The notes under the pieces: generated by a model | Told to the model about the DNA's origin: nothing | Database searches by the model: none | The model's input: the letters and a program-made list of their open reading frames with translations, nothing else | NCBI GenBank assembly: GCA_033807775.1 | Contig: CM066314.1 | Span: 40,214,001 to 40,278,000, forward strand | Source of the DNA: Saussurea involucrata | Lineage: Eukaryota; Streptophyta; Magnoliopsida; Asterales; Asteraceae | DNA length: 64,000 nucleotides | Reading direction: 5' to 3' | Position numbers and translations under genes: made by a program | Shown here: in pieces, positions 11,640 to 24,237 of the stretch | Layout: each line of letters begins with the position of its first letter | How positions within the stretch are numbered: position 1 is the stretch's first letter

Positions 11640-12998
11640 TATACCTATGGATCCAATACATTACAGTCTAAAACATTACATGACATTAACTGAATGACTA
11701 CATACCCAAACATGTATTGTTCAACAAATGTGCAACAATTGCTTCATACATCCAGAGCTCCATATTGAGCTATTAAAGCTGAAAAAATGTCCCCAAAACT
11801 CATTTGAGTTATAACCAAGCCAAAAGGCCTCGTAAAGTACTTGACTATTTTAATAAATCCAATGTAAATCACGTAATCCGAAAATGAATATTTTCTAATA
11901 TTGAACAAATGCATGACACTTATAACATGAACAGGTCCATAACCGACACTCCATCAAAGAATAATGGCCAAAAGGCCCAAAACTATATGGTTTGTATTTT
12001 TAAAATCTTCACAAAACCAAAGAAGGGAAAATGTCAATGATTTGCACATTTGTAACCAAAAGGGATAAGGTGCCTCTTTTAAAATCCACAAGTTAGGTTA
12101 AATCGCAAATAACATTTTCCGAAATCTAAACCATGTATTACCCTCAAGTTATCTAGGTATTCAATAAATCTCATTTGATACAAACAAATATCATTTAGAT
12201 CAAATAGTGGATACTCGTATCTCAAAATGACCAATAAATCCATCATAAACATGTTCTCAAGTTTAAAACACATTGATAGATTTAAAAGCCGAAATATAGG
12301 TATCTTGACATGTATATAGTTTTGCAAATGAACTAGAACTCGCCATGCTAGATTTATGATAAATCTAGATGTTTGCCCCAAATTTTGAGCTTCCTTTGGT
12401 GAAAACTTGAGATCTTAAAGCTAGGCACCCAAATATAAGATGTGAAACCCTCTAGAGAACTTTTATTCCCAAATCTTCCACCATAAACATAAAATAAGAG
12501 GCGAGGGTTGTGGGTGTGGAGGGACCAAACCCTAGTTCAAAGACGAAGATATAGACCTTACTTTTCAACTCCTAAAAACCTCAAGCCGTCAAAACAGCAT
12601 CAATTTTCTTCAATTTACCCTTGAATAGCTTCAAAAGACGAAATTGTAGACTCAAAAATCGTCAAAATCCGATAAAAATGAGAAATTTATGGCCAACTGA
12701 AAAAACCCTCGCAAAACCGGATTTTTAAGTGTGCAGAGGGATCACACGACTTGGCCACGACCTAAGTCGTGTGGCAAGTTGCCTGAAAACCAAAAACTTC
12801 AAAATAGAAGCCTCCACGACCTGGGCCGCGACCTAGGTCACGGGAAGGAATATTTCACCGGAAAACACGTTTTTTCGCCCGTTTTGACTTCCACGCACAC
12901 CCAGAACGACTTATAACCTATCCTCTTTATAAAATGAGCACTTAGAAACCAAAAAACCACGAATAGGCTACCAACCAAGAGTCCGAAAACACGGGTCT

Positions 12999-13002
<4 letters not shown>
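11640..13002 (-). mobile_element. Truncated family A LTR, copy 5, minus strand
   Basis: On the minus strand it starts TGTAAGACCC at 13002. It contains a block of CACGACCTAAGTCGTG-type palindromes (about 12740-12845). The landmarks CTAGCATGGCGAGTTCTAG and ACATGTCAAG (about 12345-12300) correspond to the donor region of the other A copies. Similarity to the A copy at 56365-59144 fades near CCTATGGATCCA (about 11650). The rest is missing. Confidence 0.6.

Positions 13003-13073
<71 letters not shown>
13003..13073. repeat. (TA)n microsatellite
   Basis: About 35 TA units form the left flank of the TIR element at 13074. It continues as (TA)n on the other side of that element (16232-16263), as expected if the element inserted into the repeat. 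Confidence 0.95.
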
Positions 13074-13075
<2 letters not shown>

Positions 13076-13828
13076 GGTCCATTCAAGGGAGATCCTAGTA
13101 ATCTGTGAGATAATTGTGAGATCCAATCTCATTCACTCATCTTTCTAATCAATGGTTCATAATTTAATTAAAAAGTATCATTTAATACCATTAAATAAGG
13201 AGAATAAATTTAATCAAAAGGGTAAAATTGTCCAACATTTTTGATTCAACAAAATCTATTTTAGGCGGGTTGCTATAATCATGGAATCAAATCAAAATAG
13301 TTAAAATTGAAAATTTGAAAAATCGTTCAAAATCAAACTGAGATTCTTATCCTTTACACAAGTAATCACATCAAACTATTTTTTAAAAGAAACCCTAATA
13401 TATAGAATGAGAAATCGATCATGGAAACGAAAGGTAACAATGGGTAACGATAGGTAATCACCAAGGGTATCACGACAACGACAGAGCAATCGATCTTCAT
13501 CTATTTGGGTATCACAGAGCAATCGACCAAGGGTATCATAGAGCAATCGATCTTCATCTATTTGGGTATCACGACAACGACAGGTAACATAGGGTTTTAA
13601 ATATAATATCAATCGATGTTCTAGGCTTTTAAATCTAAAGTCGATCGATGTTCTTGGATTTTGGGTATCACAACATCTTCAGGTTTTTTGACATCGATTT
13701 GCATGTTTCTGTCGACTAAGGTTGAATTCACATACGGTATCATCGACTCTCAGGTTTCGATCATCACCACCACCGTTTGGTATCATCGACTGTCAAGATT
13801 CTGTGGACTAAGGTTTAGACCTGTCGGA

Positions 13829-15338
13829 ATGGATGAAAACGCTGACGGAGGTAAACTCTTAACAAAGTTACATAATGTATCACATTGAGTGATTATGTAT
13901 GTTTGATTGACATTTTGTTATTTTTGAATGCTAAAACAGGAAGAAGAAGAAGTGATAGGCTTAAGAGAAAGAGATCTTTCACCTATGTGAACAAGAAGAA
14001 CGAAGCCATCGATGTTGATACTGCTGTTAAAGATAAAGGCACACTTGAATCGAACTCAGGTAAACAGTACATGATACACTGTGAACAACTTATGCTATTG
14101 GGGAATTACATTATGTAAATTAACTATTTGTGATACACTGTGATAGATTTCGTGATACATTGTGATACATTTCGTGATACACTGTGAACAACTTATGCTA
14201 TTGGGGAATTGGAGTCTGAAAATTAACTATTTGTGATACACTGTGATATATTTCGTGATACACTGTGATACATTTCGTGATACACTGTGAACAACTTATG
14301 CTATTGGGGAATTGGATTCTCAAAATTAACTATTTGTGATACACTGTGAACACCTTATGCTATTGGGGAATTGGATTCTCAAAATTAACTACAATGTGAT
14401 ACATTGTGAAAGCAATTGAGTTCGTAAATGTTGTTGTGGCTGTTTCTTCTTATTTGTTAGACTTCAAATCTATGTTTCTTTCATTTTTTTGTGTGTGTAA
14501 GTGATCAATTATTGAAGCAAAGCAACATAAAATATTGAGTTACTTTTTATACATGTTACATGTGAATTCAATTGTTCCAGAACAGGATGGATCGTCTTCT
14601 TGACTCTTGAGCTCTGTGTTTAAGATTTTTCCTTAAGTCGTTCATCTTTTATGGAGTGTCTTTCTATGTGGTCTGCATGTTATTTTGGTATGGATTGTAT
14701 ATGAATCAAATGTCTTTAGATGCTACAATGTGATACATCAGGTGCAAACACGAGTCCAGTCAACAATGAAGCTGTAAAAAAGCTTAAAACTACTAAACCA
14801 AGTGCAGTGTCGGATGTCACATCAAATAAACAACAAGAAAGTGAATGTTCAGGTCCGATTGTGCAACGTAAGTAACGTCGTAAATCATTACTATGTATGA
14901 TCACGCTTAAAAGTAACTAGACTTTTGTGACACTATGCAGGTAAACCGACCGTAGTTACCACTTCTTCAGGGGTAAAAGTGATGCTACCGTCGGTTACGG
15001 TCGATCAAAACGCGAAAAGTTTGACCTCCACAAGGAAAACAAGAAGCAAATCAAGATATGTACCGATCGAAAAAAGGGATTCTATAGATCAAACGCCCTC
15101 TAAAAAAACGATTCGAGGTAAAGGCGTTGATAAAGAGTCTGGTGATGACAATTCGATTAAGAAGAAGCTCGGAAAGAAGGTTGTTGACAAGAGCATTAAG
15201 AATAAACAAACAACTAAGAACATATATCACCGATTCAGCTTCATCCAACGAAGAACATATATCACCGATAGCGGGTTTGACCGATTCATTGACATTGGGT
15301 GTCCACCACCTAGTTCCACCAGGGGAAAAGGTGAATGA
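13829..15338 (+). CDS. Spliced basic protein carried by the TIR element
   Basis: Four exons (13829-13850, 13940-14059, 14742-14867, 14941-15338) join with GT-AG introns, all in phase 1, to give an uninterrupted frame of 221 residues. Exon 1 encodes only MDENADG plus one base. Exon 2 opens with RRRSDRLKRKRSF, a probable nuclear localisation signal. Exons 3-4 are Lys/Ser/Thr-rich and of low complexity. Exon 4 may itself splice at phase-1 donors (GTAAAG at about 15117, GTGAAT at 15332), in which case the C-terminus lies elsewhere. No enzymatic domain is seen. By layout it could be the N-terminal part of a gene such as the Ulp1-like genes carried by some MULEs; that is only a hypothesis. The pseudogene at 59974-61091 has the same architecture and a similar exon 2. 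Confidence 0.5.
14105..14420 (+). repeat. TGTGATACACTGTGATACATTTCG tandem repeats in intron 2
   Basis: Repeated TGTGATACA(C/T)TGTGA words alternate with copies of AACTTATGCTATTGGGGAATT (four copies). The array fills the first half of the intron between exons 2 and 3 of the spliced gene. Similar GTGATACA words recur near 15590-15710 in the same element. Confidence 0.85.
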
Positions 15339-15779
15339 ATGACTTCCTGATTGACAAATACCTGCAACTATTTGTTAAACAATCGGATGAGAGTCGACTA
15401 AACCACAGTGTTACATAATATCACACTGTATCACAGTGTTGCACAAATCTTCTAACATTTAGTTGGGAGGAAAAATATACCAATCAGTCGACAATAAATT
15501 ACCAACACAAGTTGATATTATCTTGTAAATCAACATGCATTTGTAATGTTTGCTGGTGGAACATAAGGGTATGTAAAATTATGATACTCATGTATCACAC
15601 TGATACATAAAAACTTATAGTACAAAAATAATGAAAAACACAGATTGGTCGTTCAAAACAATGGAGAATGAAACGTACATGGAACAGTATCCATATCATG
15701 TGATACACCATGATCGATCAAGTCAATGCGTTCATCCCGGCTTGTAGGGTGAAATACCAATATCAAATTCATCTGGATT

Positions 15780-15872
15780 CTACCATGAACTAACATCCAT
15801 ATCAGATGCTATACCTTCATCGGATTCAACCGACAATGAATCATCAATAGCAACACTTTTTCCCGTATCCAT
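15780..15872 (-). CDS. Short acidic ORF facing inward from the right end
   Basis: A 30-codon frame from ATG at 15872 encodes a Ser/Asp-rich peptide starting MDTGKSVAIDDSLSVESDEG. It lies about 360 bp inside the right TIR and is convergent with the rightward gene. It may be a first exon; a splice to further exons was not resolved. Confidence 0.25.
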   Translation of the reverse strand: MDTGKSVAIDDSLSVESDEGIASDMDVSSW

Positions 15873-16229
15873 CTAATCGCAAAAGTAGAAAAAAATAGAC
15901 AAAACAGGAATAACAACGAAGGAGAATCTTGTAATCCTGGTTCGTCGATGTAAAAGAAGGAGAATTGAAAGTAGAATTTGATTGTGTCACTGAAGAAGAT
16001 GATTCGTGAAAAAAAAGGATATGCTACAAATCAGTTTGTTAGAGATAATTTAGGAAAGAGTATCAATCACAATACACTTCCATGTTAATCGATATAATAA
16101 AAAAGGATATTAGAATTAATTTATAAGATTACTAAAATACCCTCACATATTAGTTAATTAATTAAAATGAGTGGACGAGATTGGATCTCACAGTTATCAC
16201 ATTTTATCAAGTTCTCATTTGATTAGGCC

Positions 16230-16263
<34 letters not shown>

Positions 16264-16265
<2 letters not shown>

Positions 16266-16491
16266 GTTAAATCATGTGAGAACCAAAAAAAGATTGAGAA
16301 CCGTGAGAACCGATCTAAGTCATAATTTGGTTTTGATCCCGTGGTTATAATTAAAATTTTGATCACATGGTTATAATTAAAATATTGAGAACCGTGAGAA
16401 CCAATCCAAACCGTAATAGATTAAATCAATTAATGGTTTAGATCGGTTTTCACGGTTCTCAACCTATTTTTGGTTCTCATTTGATTACCGT

Positions 16492-16493
<2 letters not shown>
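16264..16493. mobile_element. MITE in (TA)n, GAGAACC family, copy 1
   Basis: A 230-bp element between two (TA)n tracts. The left arm has GTGAGAACCAAAAA, GATTGAGAACCGTGAGAACC and GATCTAA. The right arm is the inverse (GATCGGTTTTCACGGTTCTC, then ATTTTTGGTTCTCATTTGAT). It belongs to the same family as 59354-59584. No coding capacity. Confidence 0.8.
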
Positions 16494-16520
<27 letters not shown>

Positions 16521-16526
<6 letters not shown>

Positions 16527-17305
16527 CTAGAATTTTGTTAAAATTAAATTAAATTAAATTAAGCTAAGTTAAATTATAACTAACTCATATATCAACAAAT
16601 AAGTTCAAATACAAAGTAAAATGTAAAAAGTCGTACATGAGGTTTGGAAACTCTGATTTTTATCCCTAACTTTTAAAAATTACAAAGGTCGTCATTGGCG
16701 TTTGTATTTTATTATGATTTTGGGCTTTGGCCATTAGATCTGTCAGTTGTTCTCATAAGTGCCCTAGGTGACATGAGGGGCATTTTTCCTTTACTTCTAT
16801 TAAACAAAGAGTGTACAAGGACTTTAAATCTTGGTATAAGTCAACCCCTAATCTTAATCCCATCCTCTATCCATGACGAGTGTAACTCCGTATCTCCGGT
16901 GACATCACAAAAGGCCTTTATCTCTATCCATCCAACACGCCAACCTCTCAACCTTTATCAAACTGATCTTCTCTGGCACACCATAGCATAAGAACACACA
17001 CTAATTAATGTTTCCACCAAAGTACGAACATGCCCTGTCTAACTTTATGCATCTCAAAATCCTTGTAGGATCCGAAACCCAAGTGTTCAAATTCTTGTCA
17101 ACAACTCATTTTGTCCATCTTCATCAATGTCGTAAGTATTCAAGTTGTATTGTTCACATGAGTTATGAGTATAGTTCTTGTCTTTATTTGAATTCGAATA
17201 GGCATTTGGGTCAGAAACCCTTGCTTGGATTTGGGTAGGAAATCCTTGGCTTGAATATCGTTTAGTGATGGAGATGGATGCGGCGGTGCGTTAAAGAGCA
17301 TCAAG
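16521..17305. other. Unassigned region
   Basis: A TTAAATTAAATTAA-type simple repeat around 16545-16575 is followed by MULE-arm-like phrases (TTTTTATCCCTAACTTTT, GAGGGGCATTTTTCC, about 16655-16795). After that comes non-repetitive DNA with short ORFs of no recognisable product. Confidence 0.4.
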
Positions 17306-17640
17306 AACTTCACCAACTGATACCATACGGTTATTGGTCCAACACGGTACTCAGGTTACCAGTAGAACGTATCCTCCCAGGAGTTTAAGGGTTCAAACGT
17401 CATAATTGTTCAGAATCGTGGGCGAGTATCTGTTGTATAAAAATATTATATACTTCTAAAAACTTAACCAACTAATACCAAGGATTATTGGCCCAACGGT
17501 ATCCGAGTTATCGGTAAAGTATAGGCTCCCAGGAGTTTAAGGGCTCAATCTCACCAATGATTTGAAGTGTGTGCGAGTATTTTTCGTATAAAAATAGTAT
17601 ATACTTTTGATGAAACTTCACCAACTAACTGAGGCCGTTA
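17306..17640 (+). repeat. About 154-bp tandem duplication, possibly SINE-derived
   Basis: Units begin AACTT(C/A)ACCAACT at 17306, 17461 and (partial) 17614. Each full unit contains TCCCAGGAGTTTAAGGG(T/C)TCAA(A/T)C, which resembles a tRNA B box (GGTTCAAAC), and ends GTATAAAAATA(T/G)TATATACTT. A tRNA-derived SINE dimer is possible; the A box is not clear. Confidence 0.5.
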
Positions 17641-17736
17641 TGGATTTCGTCCGAACCTCATGGCTCGATTTCCAGACCAGATATCTTTTCTTACAAGACC
17701 ATTTGATCCTGAGATAGAGAATGGGGGGTTACAACT

Positions 17737-17985
17737 AGGGGTGAGCATCAGAATAGGGTACCCGCCTTTGGAACCGGAACTGCTGGTTCCGGAACCGAAA
17801 CCGATGTGATTGGTTCCGGTTCCGGTTCCTAAAATACGGAACCGATTAGCACTGATTCCGGTTCTGTTTCTCATTTTTTTGGAACCGTTACCCGTTGGGT
17901 ACCTGCCGGGACCGGGACCGGTTCCGGGACCGGGTACCCAGACCCGCCGGGTACCTAGAACCGGAACCGACAGGTACCCGCTATT
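17737..17985 (+). mobile_element. Left end of an AGGGGTGAGCA-type element
   Basis: AGGGGTGAGCATC at 17737 is followed by dense GGTTCCGG / CCGGAACC and GGGTACC words, the same design as the element at 9329-10278 but with a different repeated word. No right end was identified. Confidence 0.45.
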
Positions 17986-18498
17986 TTTTAATAAAAATTA
18001 TTTATATATTTATTATATTTAAATATTTAATGATGTGTTTTTTTGGTTTTCTTACATGACCACAAGGTAAGCTTAACATATCATACTTAACGATCCTAAC
18101 AGTTAGGGGCCATTTTCGTTACAAAATACACAATTGATGATGGTCCTTGTATTTTCTAATAAATGGGAACATAAACTAAAGTTTTTTTTAATTGTTTACT
18201 TTCAAATAAAATAACATAAATAATTTTAATATTTTATATCCAAAACCAACATCTCATTCTTTTTTTCAAGGATGTTGCTCGCAAATCTCTTTTGAGTCAA
18301 ATTAATATTTTTTGAAATGTAAAATAATATTAAGAGGTTGATTATAAAAATGTTACTCGACAAGAATTTACCGGTAAAAGTTAACACTTTAACATATTTT
18401 ATTAGGTAAGTTTGTAGTTGAGTCCATCAAAATGGTATCGAATGTAACAATTTACTCGGTAATCGCTTATTGGATAATAGTCATCCTCACTTATAGGA
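17986..18498. other. AT-rich flank of the CACTA element
   Basis: No gene or repeat recognised. At the junctions with the CACTA element, GATGA lies immediately left and TGAGACTATCC immediately right, so the flank is the pre-insertion sequence. Confidence 0.5.
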
Positions 18499-18524
18499 TG
18501 ACACTACTAGAAAAACTCAAATTT

Positions 18525-19115
18525 TCGACGAAAATTACCGACGGATACAAACCGTCGGTAATTACCGACGGATTTCATTTAAAAAAATTAAAAAAATAAC
18601 TAAATAAATACCCGTCGGTAATCCGTCGGTAATTACCGACGGATTACCGACGGATTATTTAATTTTTATTTTTGATTTTTTTAATTAAATAATCCGTCGG
18701 TAATCCGTCGGTAATTACCGACGGATTACCGACGGATTATTTAATTTTTATTTTTGATTTTTTTAATTAAATAATCCGTCGGTAATCCATCGGTAATTAC
18801 CGACGGATTACCGACGGATTATTTAATTTAACTTTTGATTTTTTTAATTAGATAATTCGTCGGTAATCCGTCGGTAATTACCGACGGATTACCGACGGAT
18901 TATTTAATTTTTATTTTTGATTTTTTTAATTAAATAATCCGTCGGTAATTACCGACGGATTACCGACAGATTATTTAATTTAATTTTTGATTTTTTTAAT
19001 TAAATAATCCGTCGGTAATCCGTCGGTAATTACCGACGGATTACCGACGGATTATTTAATTTTTATTTATGATTTTTTTAATTAAATAATCCGTCGGTAA
19101 TCCGTCGGTAAATAA
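18525..19115. repeat. Left subterminal array of the CACTA element
   Basis: Six palindromic units are centred near 18630, 18714, 18796, 18880, 18951 and 19031 (spacing 84, 82, 84, 71, 80). Each reads CCGTCGGTAATTACCGACGG extended by another ATCCGTCGGTA arm on either side, separated by ATTTAATTTTTATTTTTGAT-type AT-rich linkers. Such subterminal repeats are the binding sites of TnpA/TNP1-type proteins in CACTA elements. Confidence 0.92.
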
Positions 19116-19870
19116 TTACATTATTTTTTTAAAAAATATATTAAATTGACCGTCGATGTATATATGTATGAATGTTTGTATGTATATACATATATGTGTG
19201 TATGTCTATGTGTAAACACAAATATATGTTTAAAAAGTATACATATACCGTTTCAGTTCTCGCGAATTTATAAGGATTTTTTATGGTTCTAATTTGATTA
19301 CCGATACACAAAGAGTCAAATATGACCCAACAAGTGCAATAACAATTCATCAAGAGATATTGAAGCCCACCAAGGCCCAATCAAGTTCATTAAGAGCCAC
19401 TAAAACCCATGAATGCCCAACATAGTTAAGTAAAAGTCACTTATGCACATTAAGACCCGTTATAGTTCAGTAAGAGACGTGATACAATTCTTGAACGACT
19501 ACTAAGCCAATAGAACCATCAAGTCCCAATCAAGTTCTTTAAAAGTCACTGAAGCCTATTATGGTTCAACGCCATTCACTACACTAAGTCCATATGTGTA
19601 TATATGTATAAATGTTTGTATGTGTATACATGCATGTGTGTATGTACAAGTGGATGATGTACACATATGTATATACAATACATATATGTTAATTTATGTG
19701 TCATGTGTATTGTCTATATGTTTATGAATGTTTGCATGTATATGTGTATGAATGTTTGCATGTATATACATGTATGTGTGGATGTATATGTACATGTATG
19801 ATAGTATAGGTACACATGTATATACGAATGTATAGATAACATACAATATGTGTGTTGTCTGGTAATTGTG
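19116..19870. repeat. TATG/TGTA-rich simple sequence
   Basis: ATGTATATACATGTATGTGTG-like mixed microsatellite stretches (about 19155-19225, 19595-19840) alternate with unique DNA of the CACTA element carrying AAGTTCATTAAGAGCCACT-like phrases. No coding potential recognised. Confidence 0.6.
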
Positions 19871-19885
19871 TACATACAGCTAGAC

Positions 19886-20599
19886 AATAAGTCACCGTTG
19901 GTGTTAGCAGGTCATAATAAGCAATAAAGTATCTTATTGTGTTATAATGGATCTCATTGGGTCTTATTAACCTATAGTGGGTCTTAGTGGTTTTATCAAC
20001 CCCAATAGACCCCACATGCATATATACAGTACACACTTTGTATACAAACATGTAATAAGCCATAAAGGGTTTTATTGAGTTTTAATCAATTCTATCTGAA
20101 TTTAAGCGATTTTATTAGGCTTTAAAGAATCTATCGGGCTTTAAAGGGTTCTATTGGGCTTTAAAGGCCTAATAGTTCATTAAGAGTCATTGTAACCCAT
20201 AAAAGCCCGATAAATTTCACTTAGTGATCTTATAGAGCCCAATACACACCACATGCATATATGCAGTATATACATACATACAAACACATAATAAGTGTTA
20301 TTTGGCCTTATTAAGTCATAAAGGTCTTGTTGGACTATGATGGTTCTTAATAGGCTTTAGTGGTTCTTAATAAGCTACATGGGCCTTAGTGATCTTATAG
20401 AACCCAATACATACGACATGCATATATGTAGTACACCACATGCATACAATCACGTAATAAGTCACTATTGGTGTTACTGAGTCTTAACAAGTCATAAAAA
20501 GTTTTGTTGGGTTATAATGATTCTTAGTAAGCTTTAGTAGTTCTTAATAAGTTATAGTTGGTCTTACCGGCCTTATTGAACCCAATACACACCACATGC

Positions 20600-20630
<31 letters not shown>

Positions 20631-20830
20631 ATATTCGTATACTAACGTGTAGTAAGTCACCATTGATGTTAGTGGGACTTAATAAGTCATAAAGAGTCTT
20701 ATTCGATTATAATGGTTGTTAATCAATTTTATTGGATTCTGTTGGGCCTTAATCGATTTTATTGAGGTTTAATCGATTCTATAGGGTTTAATAGTTCTAT
20801 TGACATTAATAGATTTATTGGTAACATCTA
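19886..20830 (+). repeat. Degenerate 165-235 bp tandem repeats
   Basis: Units beginning (G)TAATAAGTCA start near 19886, 20052, 20287, 20454 and 20649. Shared words include TTGGTGTTA, TCTTATTGGGTTATAATGG, CTTAATAAG and CCAATACACACCACATGCATATAT. A (TA)n run sits at about 20598-20625. It lies inside the CACTA element between the subterminal array and the coding region. Confidence 0.65.
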
Positions 20831-22325
20831 ATAATAGTAATAATAAAATCGATGAATTTCTGATAAAATATATTTTTATATCATTAAATATATTTGTTAT
20901 TATTTAAAATATATATCCATTAAGCAAGTATTTTTTTTAAATTAAAACCTGGAATTTGTGAGCAAGCTAGACCGCGGGCAAGGTCGTCTGATTATCTGAT
21001 CTAGTATCACGTTTGATATAGGTTAAGATGTTCTTATGTTTTCGTAAATTGACTTTTAATTATCGTTTGAACCCCATCCCAAACGTATGATATTATTAAA
21101 TACAGATAAAAATAAATGCAAAAAATCAACTGATTAAGTAAAAGAAAATCTAATTAAAAGATATTTTGTTGGAGTAAAGCATTAAGATATTTTGTTAAAT
21201 GAATCACTCTCGCTCATTTTCCCCAAAAATTATTCCCTCTCGATCGTTTTCCCCAAAATTCTTTCCCTCTCGCTCATTTCCCCCCAACTCTTTCCCTCTC
21301 GCTCAAAATCCCTAACTGAGAATCCCTAACTGAGAAGAAGCAGCCGTCGCCGTCGAGAGCCACACCAGCCGTCGCCGTCGAGAGCCACCACCAGCCGCCA
21401 TCGCCATTGCCATCAACATCCACCACCACCAGCCGAGCGTCGCCATCGAGAGCCACCACCAGCCGCCGTCGCCATTGCCATCAACATCCACCACCACGAC
21501 TTTCTCTCTCTATCTCTCGAACCCACCACTGTGAGTTTAATTTTTTCATTTTAGAAAAGGGTTCTTACAAATTTCTAAACAATCTGTTGTTGTGGTGCTG
21601 TTGTTGTGGTGCTGTTGTTGTGGTGCTGTTTGAACCCATCATTGTTTGGCAGAGTAGTTTAGCAAGTATAGAATGATCACATTCTATTTTATTATGTTCC
21701 AAGCATAGAATTAGAGTTGATTTATATTCATTGTATCTTGCTTGCATTTGATGATTTTACATTGTTTGGCATGAATGTGTGTTGTTTTCAGAATGTGATG
21801 CATAATATATGCAGCAACAGATGAATTGGGTAAAAAATTGGGGTTGTTTGATATAAAAAATTGGGGCTGTTTGATACAAAAAATTGCTAGTCAATTTGGT
21901 CATAAGAAAAACTCTCACATCTTTACCTAATATGCAATTCTCCGTCTTAGGGGCTGTTTGACAGTTGTTGAATGTTTTAGTGCATAATGATTAAGATGTC
22001 AGAATGGTTAAGAGGCTTTTATGATATAGTGCAAAATAAAATATGGTTGTTTGGTATTTGTTTAGAATGAAATCAGATGGATGTTGAAAAGTTAAGGGTG
22101 ACCCAAGATGTTAAATCATTAAGAGTGTTTTGGAACCATTAAGAGGCAAACCTTTTGTTGCCAAACAAGACCTCTGAACTATTAAGAGGTTTCCTCTTAA
22201 TGGAACTATTAAGAGGTAAAGAAACAGCCCTGCAGTGTCCATAATAAAAGAAAACAAACAAGTTTGGTAATTAGAGCACCATATTAGGCTCAAGTTTGGT
22301 AAAATCCATTAGCAACAGCAGCTAA
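20831..22325. other. CACTA interior without an intact gene
   Basis: TTTCCCTCTCGCTCATTTTCCCC-type pyrimidine repeats lie at 21206-21305. GCCGTCGCCGTCGAGAGCCACCACC-type tandem repeats lie at 21340-21500, and a GTTGTTGTGGTGCTG triplication at about 21585-21632. The pyrimidine-rich stretch looks like a leader/promoter. The catalytic TNP2 region expected here is absent. Confidence 0.5.
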
Positions 22326-22511
22326 ACCATCACAGGGGAGGTCACCGTAGTCGCCACACATAACGAAGATGCACCCGATCACGAATCTAGCGACGACGAA
22401 GATGCACCCGGTCATGAAGCTAGCGACGACGAAGAAGAATTTGAAGATGTGGACGACGATTCAGATAGCGAAAACGAACCTATGTTATCTGATCACTCGT
22501 CTGATGACTAG
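22326..22511 (+). pseudogene. Acidic C-terminal tail, possibly of TNP2 transposase
   Basis: An open frame of 61 codons ending at the TAG 22509 encodes a strongly acidic Asp/Glu/Ser stretch with two near-identical ESSDDEDAPG / EASDDEEE units. It lies about 185 bp upstream of the TNP1-like gene, where the TNP2 gene of CACTA elements usually ends, and is preceded by an acceptor-like AACAGCAG. The identification rests on position and acidity only. Confidence 0.35.
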
Positions 22512-24237
22512 CATGTCTTAGTTATCTAGACATTATTTCATAATAATTATATCTTTATAAGTTGTACGCTTGTATCCTTTGTGTTTGCAAATTCGTTCGA
22601 TGACTAGTGTGTTTTATGATTTATGTATTACATCTTCGTGTCTCCAAATTCAAACATTGACAACTAGTGTGTTCGAACCATTCTTATATATTTAGATGTC
22701 GGCACGCCCTACTCGAGGTAAAGGGGGTAGAAGTAGAGTGGGGAGTACCAACTCCGCAGGGCGTGGTGACATGTCGATAGACGATTCTGACGGACTAGAC
22801 CAGGTTGCGGATGACGTGGTTGCGACGCCGTCACCTGGATCTCATTCGAGGGTTAGAGGCATCAGTATTTCATCCGAGATGCCTCGGTCTCAGGGTACGA
22901 GACCGCTGATCGAGTTGACTACAGTTGGCGTGTAAGTAGATTTGGTATATGTTTAATCCTAGTACATAATAAACCGGTTCTAATGTTTTTTGTATTGTAT
23001 ATTTTGCAACTGTGAAGGTTTAAGAAAACAGAGGTTCGTCGGGGGGTCATGAAAATCTTTCGGACCACGTTCGCCGGTCCATGGGCTCACTATAAGGATG
23101 TCCCTGATTCACACTTCACGATGATGTTGGATCGTGTCCGGGTTTGTATTTTAGTCCATTAAACTACTTGTTTTAATTTATTTTACTTAATCGAAACAAT
23201 GTGTATGCAGTTGCTTTATAGTTGGCCGCCTCATATGGACGCCGACATTCTACTTGCCATACGGCGTGCCGTGAGGAGCCGGTATTCAGATATGATGTGT
23301 GATGCCCGTCAGTATGCCGCCGGTCAACTACTAGCTATCGAGGGTATAGAGTTCGATAATTATGACTATCGGATGCTTATCCCATACCCCCTGAGTGGAT
23401 AATGAACGAGTATTGGGTCCAAATGATTGACCGGGTAAGCGTTGTTGAATATTAGCGTTGTTGAATATTTTAATCTGGTTGTACAATTTGATTTATGTCT
23501 ACTTTTTAACAGGCATGGAACAAGGACGAGTTCAGGCGTTCATCTAAGGCTAATACGTCCAATCGTAATACCAAATATCAAGGGAAGACATCGAGTCACT
23601 GTGGCGGATCCATTACTACTGCTATGCATCGGGACCGCATGGTAATTTATTATCCACTACACTAAATGTATATAGTTGATGAATATAAACCTATATATGT
23701 ATATATACATGACTTTGTTATCTACTGACATTTGAAGTTGTCTATTGTAGAGAGAGGCTTGGGGCCGTGAGCCTACTGGTGGGGAGGTCTATGAGAGGTT
23801 GCACTGCACTAACCGGAAGCTTATACCGGGTGCGACCGGTTCGTCCACGGATCCTCCGATCTACTCATACCCAAAAGCAGCTGACGTTGCGGTAAGTTCC
23901 ATTATAGTGGTAGATTGTTTTTCTATATATGTATACGTGTATATAAGTGGCATATGTATCGGCAATTGCCTATAAGAGTATGTGTATGCGTACATGTCTA
24001 TATACGTATGAATGTTTGTATGTCTGGACATGTATTGCTTATATATATATATATTTGTTTTTGTTTTACAAGATAGAAAGAAGAGATAGCAAACTTTGTT
24101 ATAGAGTTGTGTAATTTAATTCATTTAGTTTGGGCTGCCATTGTTGGGTGGACGATAGGATTGTTTTGATACTACACATATAATGGATATGCTCAAATTA
24201 CAGTCGAAATGCTGCCGAATTTTCTATATATGTTAAC

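Larger units (their letters stand above)
13074..16231. mobile_element. TIR element inserted in (TA)n, carries genes
   Basis: The left end GGGGTCCATTCAAGGGAGA and the reverse complement of the right end GGGGCCTAATCAAATGAGA align. The match continues for about 75 bp, including TGTGAGATCCAATCTC and CACTCAT. Both ends abut (TA)n, so the target duplication is hidden. The long TIRs and the internal genes facing inward resemble Mutator-like elements, but no transposase was found. A four-exon reading frame runs rightward (13829-15338) and a short ORF runs leftward (15872-15780). Confidence 0.75.

Noticed and set aside
12838..13086. Open frames made of alternating Ile-Tyr in (TA)n tracts (also 34316-34507, 35149-35425, 55257-55472)
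   Set aside because: They are translations of TA microsatellites with no codon bias or family; not genes.
21274..21497. Minus-strand Gly/Trp/Val-rich ORFs
   Set aside because: They are shadows of a GCC/ACC tandem repeat in the CACTA interior.
21951..22240. Possible PIF/Harbinger MITE with GGGGCTGTTTG ... AAACAGCCC ends
   Set aside because: TTA precedes the left end but TGC follows the right end, so there is no matching target duplication; similar GGGGCTGTTTGAT words nearby may be a local repeat.
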